Shown piece by piece: positions 1 to 4,506 of a DNA stretch of 5,101 nt. The notes under the pieces are model-generated. The model saw only the letters and a list, made by a program, of their open reading frames with translations, had not been told where the DNA came from and ran no database searches. The number at the start of each line of letters is the position of its first letter. The first letter of the stretch is position 1. The stretch comes from Clostridia bacterium. GTDB taxonomy: Bacteria; Bacillota; Clostridia; Oscillospirales; CAG-272. The position numbers and the translations under genes were made by a program. The stretch spans positions 1 through 5,101 of the forward strand of contig JAGAUC010000262.1 of NCBI GenBank assembly GCA_017621015.1. The letters are read 5' to 3'.

Positions 1-176
1 AGATCGGCGCGATGCTCGGTATGGCAAGTACCATGGTGCCCGGCATCGTGATCGGCGTTCTGGGAATGGCTATGGCCATTGTCAACTATCCGATCTACAA
101 GCGCATTTTGGAGAGCCGCAAGCAGAAGTACGCCGCTGAGATCCTGGCACTCAGCGACAAGATCATCAAGGATTGA
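1..176 (+). CDS. C-terminal end of an unidentified membrane protein (5' truncated)
   Basis: An open frame enters from the left edge, with its first complete codon at position 3, and ends at TGA 174-176, leaving 57 residues. Roughly residues 8-28 of the fragment form a Gly/Met/Ala/Val-rich hydrophobic stretch (including MVPGIVIGVLGMAMAIV) that looks like a membrane helix. A basic, charged tail follows (YKRILESRKQKY, then an amphipathic helix ending in KIIKD), consistent with a cytoplasmic C terminus under the positive-inside rule. I do not recognise the family, and 57 residues are too few to assign a function. The next gene starts 23 nt downstream with its own strong ribosome binding site, so the two are probably cotranscribed. 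That the frame is real is supported by its sensible membrane topology and by the ribosome binding site placed directly after its stop. The start and most of the protein lie outside the window. Confidence 0.7.
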   Translation, partial: IGAMLGMASTMVPGIVIGVLGMAMAIVNYPIYKRILESRKQKYAAEILALSDKIIKD

Positions 177-177
177 A

Positions 178-192
178 AAGGAGAAAAAGGAG
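178..192 (+). promoter_or_regulatory. Tandem Shine-Dalgarno sites for the small Ala/Lys-rich protein
   Basis: Two AAGGAG hexamers lie at 178-183 and 187-192 in a short purine repeat. The second is 7 nt from ATG 200, the ideal distance, and fixes that codon as the start. An alternative TTG at 173, overlapping the upstream stop as TTGA, would translate these same sites into a KRRKRRKR stretch and has no ribosome binding site of its own. Confidence 0.75.
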
Positions 193-199
193 AAAAAGG

Positions 200-448
200 A
201 TGGGAATCAAAGCATTTTTCAAAAAGGCATTTAACGATATGAAGGAGAGCACCAAGGCACAGCACGAGGTGGACAAAGCAAATTTTGCCGCCGCGAAGGC
301 TGAGTCCAAGGCCAACTGGGAGGAAGCAAAAATGTCGCCCTCGCAGAGACAGGCAAGGCTGCAAAAGGAGCGTGAGACACAGATCGCCTCGGCCAACGAG
401 CGCAAGGCGGCCGCCGAGGCACGCATCGACGCGGCAAAGCAAAAATAA
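200..448 (+). CDS. Small Ala/Lys-rich helical protein of unknown function
   Basis: This 82-residue protein starts at ATG 200, chosen because AAGGAG at 187-192 sits 7 nt upstream. Residues 1-16 (MGIKAFFKKAFNDMKE) could form an amphipathic basic/aromatic helix able to lie on a membrane surface. The rest is very rich in Ala (19 residues), Lys (13), Glu and Arg. It has the look of a long charged helix or coiled coil (residues 18-45 and 52-82) interrupted by a short MSPSQR turn at 45-50. It has no Cys, no signal peptide and no transmembrane segment. Similar small Lys/Ala/Glu-rich proteins are annotated as hypothetical in Clostridia, but I cannot name a family. It follows the truncated membrane protein by 23 nt in a likely operon and is followed by a terminator-like hairpin, so it is the last gene of its unit. 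A role with its membrane-protein neighbour is possible but is inference only. Confidence 0.75.
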   Translation: MGIKAFFKKAFNDMKESTKAQHEVDKANFAAAKAESKANWEEAKMSPSQRQARLQKERETQIASANERKAAAEARIDAAKQK

Positions 449-454
449 AATCTC

Positions 455-490
455 ACAAGCGAGCAGCCTTGGGGCGGCTCGCTTGTTGTT
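455..490 (+). terminator. Terminator-like hairpin after the small protein gene
   Basis: A perfect 10-bp stem (455-464 ACAAGCGAGC with 477-486 GCTCGCTTGT) continues past one A/G mismatch into a 3-bp GCC/GGC stem with a TTGG loop. It starts 6 nt after the stop codon at 446-448. The following tract (TTGTTG) is only moderately T-rich, so termination may be incomplete. The -35 box of the next promoter starts 2 nt after the stem, so terminator and promoter nearly abut. Confidence 0.65.
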
Positions 491-517
491 GACAATCGGA
501 TTTTTTTGTGATATAAT
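489..517 (+). promoter_or_regulatory. Consensus sigma-A promoter for the XRE/membrane regulator
   Basis: The -35 box TTGACA (489-494) and the -10 box TATAAT (512-517) both match consensus exactly. They are separated by 17 nt, and TG at 509-510 makes an extended -10. The spacer contains a run of seven T. Transcription should start near 524, giving a leader of about 35 nt. Such an ideal promoter in front of a likely repressor suggests expression limited by repression. A small inverted repeat, AAAAC (527-531) and GTTTT (535-539), just after the start site could be an operator, but it is short. Confidence 0.88.
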
Positions 518-557
518 AAATCGCCAAAAACAACGTTTTACATTTGGAGAAAAGCAA

Positions 558-1172
558 ATGGAAGATATAAAAAGCATTATTGCACAAAACATAGCCGCGC
601 TTCGTCAATCCAAAAATATGACCCAGCTCGAGCTGGCGGAAAAGCTCAATTATTCGGATAAGACTGTATCCAAATGGGAGCGAGCGGAATCCTCGCCTGA
701 CATCGCGGTGCTGCTTGAGATCGCAAAGCTTTTCGGCGTAACGCTGGATTATCTCGTAAAAGCTGAGCACACAGAGGAGCAAAGTAGCCCTCAACCCGAT
801 AAAATAAAGGAACCCAAATACAACCGCAAGATCATTGCCTACATCTCGGAAAGTGTCGGCTGGATCGTGGCCATCTTCGCCTTTATCATTACCACACTTA
901 TTTTACAGAAAATTACGTTTCAGTTTCTGTACTTCGTCTATACCCTGCCCATCGTTCTGATCGTAAAGCTGGTGTTTAATTCCATCTGGTTCAATCCGAG
1001 AAACAATTACTACATCATATCCCTTTTGATGTGGTCTGTTCTGGCCGCCACACACATTTCGTTTTTATACTTCGGAATCAACATTGCCCTCATCTATTTG
1101 CTGGGTGTTGCCGGTCAGACCGTCATTGTTCTGTGGTCGTTCATTTGTAAGCCCAAAAGCACAAAAGAATAA
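558..1172 (+). CDS. XRE-family HTH regulator with C-terminal four-helix membrane domain
   Basis: This 204-residue protein starts at ATG 558, with GGAG at 546-549 spaced 8 nt upstream. The open frame extends further 5', but that part overlaps the upstream gene, hairpin and promoter. Residues 5-66 form a Cro/C1-type helix-turn-helix domain: IAALRQSKNMTQLELAEKL, then SDKTVSKWERAESSPDIAVL, then a C-terminal helix (LLEIAKLFGVTLDYLV). A polar linker (about 69-92) leads to four predicted membrane helices at about 98-117, 122-141, 151-170 and 173-196, ending in a basic KPKSTKE tail. DNA-binding proteins of this architecture are common in Clostridia and are usually uncharacterised. The expected placement is a cytoplasmic DNA-binding head tethered to the membrane, perhaps responding to a membrane signal or partner. 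The gene has its own promoter and terminator, so it is monocistronic. Target genes cannot be told from sequence; its own promoter and the operon downstream are candidates. Confidence 0.9.
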   Translation: MEDIKSIIAQNIAALRQSKNMTQLELAEKLNYSDKTVSKWERAESSPDIAVLLEIAKLFGVTLDYLVKAEHTEEQSSPQPDKIKEPKYNRKIIAYISESVGWIVAIFAFIITTLILQKITFQFLYFVYTLPIVLIVKLVFNSIWFNPRNNYYIISLLMWSVLAATHISFLYFGINIALIYLLGVAGQTVIVLWSFICKPKSTKE

Positions 1173-1179
1173 ATATTTT

Positions 1180-1211
1180 GCCCCGTTTTGAACAAAAACG
1201 GGGCTTTTTTT
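1180..1211 (+). terminator. Rho-independent terminator of the XRE regulator gene
   Basis: A perfect 10-bp stem, GCCCCGTTTT (1180-1189) with AAAACGGGGC (1195-1204), carries a 5-nt loop, GAACA, and is followed by seven T (1205-1211). It begins 8 nt after the stop codon. Confidence 0.95.
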
Positions 1212-1213
1212 GC

Positions 1214-1246
1214 CCAATTCTACGAATCGGAGAGCCGTAGAATTGG
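1214..1246. repeat. 11-bp perfect inverted repeat between terminator and promoter
   Basis: CCAATTCTACG (1214-1224) and CGTAGAATTGG (1236-1246) are exact inverted copies separated by 11 nt. The element lies after the upstream terminator and about 50 nt before the -35 box of the GT8 operon. No T-run follows it, so it is not an obvious terminator. It could be a protein-binding site upstream of the promoter or a remnant of a small repeat element. Confidence 0.7.
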
Positions 1247-1248
1247 AC

Positions 1249-1275
1249 TCTACTCCTTTGTTCCTTATAAGTAGA
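1249..1275. repeat. Second, weaker inverted repeat sharing the TCTAC/GTAGA motif
   Basis: TCTACT (1249-1254) and AGTAGA (1270-1275) are exact inverted copies 15 nt apart. They repeat the TCTAC and GTAGA cores found inside the arms of the adjacent 11-bp inverted repeat. A chance origin cannot be excluded for arms this short; sharing the motif with the neighbouring repeat is the main support. Confidence 0.35.
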
Positions 1276-1296
1276 CTCGCTTCCCCATTCCTTCGG

Positions 1297-1326
1297 TTGA
1301 CTTTTCCAAACGGTCACATATATAAT
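1297..1326 (+). promoter_or_regulatory. Sigma-A promoter of the GT8/acyltransferase operon
   Basis: The -35 box TTGACT (1297-1302, five of six consensus bases) and a perfect -10 box TATAAT (1321-1326) are separated by 18 nt. Transcription should start near 1333. This supports ATG 1362, not the in-frame GTG at 1332, as the start of the first gene. Confidence 0.8.
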
Positions 1327-1346
1327 TTAAGGTGAAAAAGCAAAGC

Positions 1347-1353
1347 AAAGGAG
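1347..1353 (+). promoter_or_regulatory. Ribosome binding site deciding the GT8 start
   Basis: AAAGGAG ends 8 nt before ATG 1362. The frame is open back to GTG 1332, but that codon coincides with the predicted transcription start and would have no leader, so ATG 1362 is preferred. Confidence 0.85.
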
Positions 1354-1361
1354 TACAACCG

Positions 1362-2288
1362 ATGAATAAGGAAATCCCCATTTTCTTTTCCACCGATGAC
1401 AATTACATTCCCTATCTGGACGTCGCCATCCGATCCCTGATCGCCAACGCGTCAAGGAAATATGAATACCGAATCATCGTGCTGAATACCGGCCTTGACG
1501 CGGAGAACGTGCGTCGGGTGATGCAAAACCAGGCGCCGGGCTTCCGCATTGAATTTACGGATATCTCGGCACAGGTCGAGGATATAAAATCGCGCTTCAA
1601 AAATGTATACCACTTTTCGGTGGTCACCTACTACCGCCTGTTTATCGCCTCGCTTTTCCCGCAGTACGACAAGGTCATTTATCTGGATTGCGACCTTGTA
1701 GTGCTGGGCGACATATCTGAGCTATATAACACCGAGCTTGGCGATAACATTCTGGGTGCCGCGCCCGAGGAATTCGTGCAAAACACCGATGAATTTCGCT
1801 TGTACGCCGGGACCGCGCTTGGCGTGGATCCCGACGGCTACGTCAACGCCGGCGTGCTTCTGATGAATCTTAAGGCCTTTCGCAAATGTAAGATCGAGGA
1901 AAGCTTTGTCAGATTGATCACCGAGTACGATTTCGATCTTCTCGACCCCGACCAGGCCTATCTGAATTATCTTTGTCTTGGCAAGATCCACGTTCTTCCC
2001 AATGGATGGAACAAAGAGCCCATGCCCGTCGCTTGCGAGGGCAAAAAGAATATCGTGCACTACGCGCTTTACAAAAAGCCCTGGCAATACGATGACGTGA
2101 CGGACGGCGAACATTTCTGGAACTACGCAAAAGCCTCTCCGTTCTATGAGCAGATCTGCCGCCGCAAGCAAGACTTTGGCGACGAAGAGCGGGCGCAAAA
2201 GGAGCAAACCGCCCATGAGATCCTCGAGCATGCGCTTAAGATCGTCGCATCCGAGGAAACGTTTGCCAAAAAACTTTGTCTGAAGTGA
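1362..2288 (+). CDS. GT8-family glycosyltransferase
   Basis: This 308-residue protein is a GT-A-fold retaining glycosyltransferase of family GT8, the family of general stress protein A and bacterial LPS galactosyl/glucosyltransferases; its length is usual for the family. Seen in sequence: an N-terminal nucleotide-binding strand, IPIFFSTDDNYIPYLDVAI (residues 5-23), typical of GT8; the metal- and sugar-nucleotide-binding DxD motif in VIYLDCDLVVLGDI (D109, D111); the NAGVLLMNL motif (162-170); DPDQAYLN (195-202); and the C-terminal metal-ligand-type HYALYKKPW (H233 to W241). The donor is probably a UDP-sugar such as UDP-glucose or UDP-galactose, but donor and acceptor cannot be read from sequence. 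There is no signal peptide or membrane helix; the Lys/Glu-rich C-terminal tail (about 268-308) could form a helix that contacts membrane or partner. It is the first gene of an operon with two acyltransferase-like genes, suggesting that its acceptor is a lipid or a lipid-linked molecule. Confidence 0.93.
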   Translation: MNKEIPIFFSTDDNYIPYLDVAIRSLIANASRKYEYRIIVLNTGLDAENVRRVMQNQAPGFRIEFTDISAQVEDIKSRFKNVYHFSVVTYYRLFIASLFPQYDKVIYLDCDLVVLGDISELYNTELGDNILGAAPEEFVQNTDEFRLYAGTALGVDPDGYVNAGVLLMNLKAFRKCKIEESFVRLITEYDFDLLDPDQAYLNYLCLGKIHVLPNGWNKEPMPVACEGKKNIVHYALYKKPWQYDDVTDGEHFWNYAKASPFYEQICRRKQDFGDEERAQKEQTAHEILEHALKIVASEETFAKKLCLK

Positions 2289-2298
2289 GGTTGACACA

Positions 2299-3126
2299 AT
2301 GGAAAAATCTCCACACAAATTAGAGCTGCTTGAGCGGATCGCTGAGCTTGAAAAAAAGGAGCTTTGGCATCTTGACGTCGAGGACGATCCCGAAACCTAT
2401 CCGCTGATGCCCGATGCCGTAGACTATCTCAACGAAAAGCTGTCAAGCAAGATCAAAAACAAGATCGCCAACCTTGCGGCCACACGTTTTTTTGACAAAA
2501 TGATCGCCAAGCGACAGTTGATCATCAAGGATGTGCGCGGAATCGAGAATTTCACCGCCGTCAAGGGCGGCAGGATCGTTACCTGCAACCATTTCAGCGT
2601 GGGCGATAACTACGCCGTTTGGGTGGCACTCCGCGAGCATATGGACGGAAGGATGCTATACAAGGTTATCCGCGAGGGCAACTACACCAATCCCCCAAAG
2701 CCCTTTGGCCTGTTTATGCGGCATTGCAACACACTCCCCCTCTCAAGCCAGACCGCGACCATGAAAAAGTTTCTCCGCGCGGTAAAGGCTCTGCTTGCGC
2801 GCGGCGAGACCATTCTGATCTACCCCGAGCAAAGCATGTGGTGGAATTACCGCAAGCCCAAGCCCCTGCAGGACGGTGCCTTTACATTGGCCGTCCGCAA
2901 CAAAACGCCCATTGTCCCCATTTTCATCACCATGGAGGACAGTGACGTGCCCGACGGCGACGGATTTTTTGTGCAGGAGTATACCCTCCACATTCTGCCC
3001 GCTATTTATCCCGATGAAACGCTTTCCGGCGCCGCGGCCAAGGAAAAAATGAAAAAGGAGAACTACGAGGCGTGGGTAAAGACCTATGAGGATGTTTACG
3101 GCATCCCCCTCGTATACGGATCATGA
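2299..3126 (+). CDS. PlsC-like (LPLAT superfamily) acyltransferase
   Basis: This 275-residue protein resembles the 1-acyl-glycerol-3-phosphate acyltransferase (PlsC) superfamily, which moves an acyl chain from acyl-ACP, acyl-CoA or acyl-phosphate to a hydroxyl. Motif I is NHFSVGD (97-103), with the HX4D pair H98/D103. A motif II-like region covers FGLFMRHCNTLPL (136-148, R141). Motif III is IYPEQSM (174-180), keeping P176 and E177 but with Gln and Ser where PlsC has Gly and Thr. Motif IV is TPIVPIFI (203-210). The first 90 residues are acidic, helical and unlike typical PlsC, and no clear membrane helix is seen, so attachment is probably peripheral. ATG 2299 is 10 nt after the GT8 stop, with a modest GAGG (2287-2290) overlapping that stop, indicating translational linkage. 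The 3' end overlaps the next start by ATGA. The altered motif III and the glycosyltransferase neighbour make an acceptor other than lysophosphatidate plausible, but that is inference. Confidence 0.85.
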   Translation: MEKSPHKLELLERIAELEKKELWHLDVEDDPETYPLMPDAVDYLNEKLSSKIKNKIANLAATRFFDKMIAKRQLIIKDVRGIENFTAVKGGRIVTCNHFSVGDNYAVWVALREHMDGRMLYKVIREGNYTNPPKPFGLFMRHCNTLPLSSQTATMKKFLRAVKALLARGETILIYPEQSMWWNYRKPKPLQDGAFTLAVRNKTPIVPIFITMEDSDVPDGDGFFVQEYTLHILPAIYPDETLSGAAAKEKMKKENYEAWVKTYEDVYGIPLVYGS

Positions 3127-3695
3127 AGCTGTATCTTTCGATCATTGGCATGGCGATGGGCGTGATCTCCGCCGCCAACATCGCCTCGGGGACCGCCCCC
3201 TGGTACTACGTGGTCGTGGCGGTGGTGTTTTGCACAGCCTTACAATTCGCACTTGACGGCCTGCTTGCCCTTCTGATCAACAAAATGCCCGATGAGTGGT
3301 TTGGCGTGGACACCCCCCTCTACCACGTTGCGCCGTGGGAACGAAGCCTTTACAAAAAACTACAGGTAAGAAAATGGAAGGACAAGATCTGGGAGCTGGG
3401 CGGTCTTGGCGGCTTCAGCAAAAAGGAGCTGAAGGAACCAAGCAACCCGAAATACATCGAGAAATTCATCATCGAATGCAACAAGGGCGTGCTGACCCAT
3501 CGGCTCTCCTATCCCATCGGATTTTTGGCTATGCTTACGCTACCCGGCGTTTGCGCGCTGACGATCGCCCTTCCCGTGGCTCTTGTAAACTTGTATTTGA
3601 ACATTCTGCCCACACTTGCCCTTCGGTACAACACCCCGATGCTTCAAGCCATTCTGAGGCGAATGGAGCGAAAGGCAGAGGCTCGAAATTCATAA
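3123..3695 (+). CDS. CrtO-like small membrane acyltransferase family protein
   Basis: This 190-residue membrane protein resembles the glycosyl-4,4'-diaponeurosporenoate acyltransferase (CrtO) family, whose S. aureus member acylates the sugar of staphyloxanthin. Family-like features are VRKWKDKIWELGGLGGFSKKEL (residues 82-103), the segment KYIEKFIIECNKGVLTHRLS (110-129) with a conserved-type His (H126), and a C-terminal NILPTLALRYNTPML (160-174), matching the NLP...QRYNRPRL-type ending I associate with this family. Two membrane helices are predicted at about 3-22 and 27-53, and a long hydrophobic stretch at about 131-166 is probably a helical hairpin. ATG 3123 overlaps the upstream stop as ATGA and has no good ribosome binding site, so translation is probably coupled to the PlsC-like gene. 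No carotenoid genes are visible, so the acceptor is more likely a glycolipid or other envelope molecule. The family call comes from recalled motifs; an unassigned membrane protein is the alternative. Confidence 0.65.
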   Translation: MKLYLSIIGMAMGVISAANIASGTAPWYYVVVAVVFCTALQFALDGLLALLINKMPDEWFGVDTPLYHVAPWERSLYKKLQVRKWKDKIWELGGLGGFSKKELKEPSNPKYIEKFIIECNKGVLTHRLSYPIGFLAMLTLPGVCALTIALPVALVNLYLNILPTLALRYNTPMLQAILRRMERKAEARNS

Positions 3696-3701
3696 ATTTT
3701 C

Positions 3702-3730
3702 GGCAACGCGAAAAACGCGTTGCCTTTTTT
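3702..3730 (+). terminator. Rho-independent terminator of the GT8/acyltransferase operon
   Basis: A perfect 9-bp stem, GGCAACGCG (3702-3710) with CGCGTTGCC (3716-3724), has an AAAAA loop and is followed by six T (3725-3730). It begins 6 nt after the stop codon of the CrtO-like gene. Confidence 0.95.
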
Positions 3731-3754
3731 GAAAAAACATCTTTTTTCAAAAAA
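3725..3754. repeat. A/T palindrome overlapping the terminator T-tract
   Basis: The T-tract of the terminator is also the first arm of a second perfect palindrome: TTTTTTGAAAAAA (3725-3737), a CATC loop, then TTTTTTCAAAAAA (3742-3754). Its 13 pairs are nearly all A-T, so as RNA it is a weak hairpin. It may back up termination or produce bent, A-tract DNA upstream of the next promoter. Confidence 0.6.
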
Positions 3755-3786
3755 ACAAAAACGAAAACAAAACTTTAACAATTCCG

Positions 3787-3795
3787 TGGTATAAT
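3787..3795 (+). promoter_or_regulatory. Extended -10 promoter of the two-component operon
   Basis: A perfect -10 box TATAAT (3790-3795) is preceded by TGG (3787-3789), an extended -10. No convincing -35 hexamer lies 16-18 nt upstream, where the sequence is A-rich. Such promoters often depend on an activator, and TTTAACA (3774-3780) just upstream could be part of a binding site; autoregulation by the response regulator is possible. A small palindrome, CCGT-A-ACGG (3800-3808), lies at the predicted start site. Confidence 0.65.
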
Positions 3796-3821
3796 GAAGC
3801 CGTAACGGTAAAAAAGCCCCC

Positions 3822-3826
3822 GGAGG
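3822..3826 (+). promoter_or_regulatory. Ribosome binding site of the response regulator
   Basis: GGAGG ends 8 nt before ATG 3835, supporting that start. Confidence 0.85.
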
Positions 3827-3834
3827 ATGAAAAT

Positions 3835-4506
3835 ATGTTTAAAATTTTAATTGTGGAGGACGATCGGGACCTGAACCGAAGCGTTTGCTCCTTTCTGAAT
3901 GGGAGTGGGTATGAAGCCGTCGGCTGCCTTTGTGCCGAGGAAGCCTACGACGAGATGTATAAGACCACCTTTGATCTTATTGTTTCGGATATTATGATGC
4001 CGAATATCGACGGCTTTGAGTTCGCTAAGACCGTTCGCTCGCTGAATGCCGATATTCCCATTCTGTTTATGACCGCGCGCGACGATTTCGCGTCCAAGCA
4101 GCGCGGCTTTGGCATCGGCATTGACGATTATATGACCAAGCCCATCGACCTTGACGAGCTGTTTCTGCGCATCGGCGCGCTATTGCGCCGCTCCAAGATC
4201 GCCTCAAGCCGTCGCCTTGAGGTCGGTAGCTTCGTAATGGATGCCGACGAGCGCTCCGCCGTGCTTGACGGCGAGGAGATCGCGCTCACCGCCAGGGAGT
4301 TTGACCTTCTTTACAAGCTCCTCTCCTACCCCAAAAAGACCTTCACGCGAACCCAGCTGATGGACGAGTTTTGGGACGTGGACACGCAAGCAAGCACACG
4401 AACGGTCGACGTATATATGACCAAGCTTCGTGCCAAGCTGGCCGCGTGTGACTCCTTTGAGATCCAGACCGTGCACGGCCTGGGCTATAAGGCGGTGATC
4501 CGATGA
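3835..4506 (+). CDS. OmpR/PhoB-family response regulator
   Basis: This 223-residue cytoplasmic transcription factor has the usual length for its family. The receiver domain (about 2-117) has the acidic pocket E8-D9-D10, phosphoacceptor D52 in LIVSDIMMPNIDG, the switch T80 in FMTAR and the conserved K102 in TKPID. The winged-helix DNA-binding domain (about 125-223) shows the family pattern ALTAREFDLLYKLLSYP (150-166), TRTQLMDEFW (171-180), the recognition helix region RTVDVYMTKLRAKL (189-202) and TVHGLGYKA (212-220). All residues needed for phosphorylation-dependent function are present. The start is set by GGAGG at 3822-3826. It overlaps the histidine kinase gene by ATGA, making the two a cognate pair. 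The regulon cannot be read from sequence; the neighbouring lipid operon is a candidate by position only. Confidence 0.96.
   Translation: MFKILIVEDDRDLNRSVCSFLNGSGYEAVGCLCAEEAYDEMYKTTFDLIVSDIMMPNIDGFEFAKTVRSLNADIPILFMTARDDFASKQRGFGIGIDDYMTKPIDLDELFLRIGALLRRSKIASSRRLEVGSFVMDADERSAVLDGEEIALTAREFDLLYKLLSYPKKTFTRTQLMDEFWDVDTQASTRTVDVYMTKLRAKLAACDSFEIQTVHGLGYKAVIR

Noticed and set aside
285..557. Long 5' extension of the XRE regulator frame
   Set aside because: It would run across the upstream gene, a terminator hairpin and a consensus promoter. ATG 558 has a good ribosome binding site and begins the HTH domain.
95..592. 165-residue reverse-strand open frame across the left end
   Set aside because: It spans two plus-strand genes, a terminator and a promoter, and its Cys/Leu-rich translation has no recognisable domain.
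1332..1361. GTG 1332 as an upstream start of the GT8 gene
   Set aside because: It falls at the predicted transcription start and would lack a leader. ATG 1362 has AAAGGAG at ideal spacing, and the GT8 fold begins immediately after it.
1722..2318. 198-residue reverse-strand open frame opposite the GT8 gene
   Set aside because: It is antisense to a confidently identified enzyme, has no family-like motifs or promoter, and is explained by codon bias of the sense gene.
2291..2322. Perfect TTGACA hexamer just before the PlsC-like gene, as a possible internal promoter
   Set aside because: No acceptable -10 box lies 16-18 nt downstream; the nearest A/T hexamer is too far and poor, and the hexamer falls in the short gap of a tight operon.
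3296..3778. 160-residue plus-strand frame overlapping the CrtO-like gene
   Set aside because: It is out of frame with a coherent membrane protein, runs through the terminator and encodes low-complexity Lys/Thr sequence at its end.
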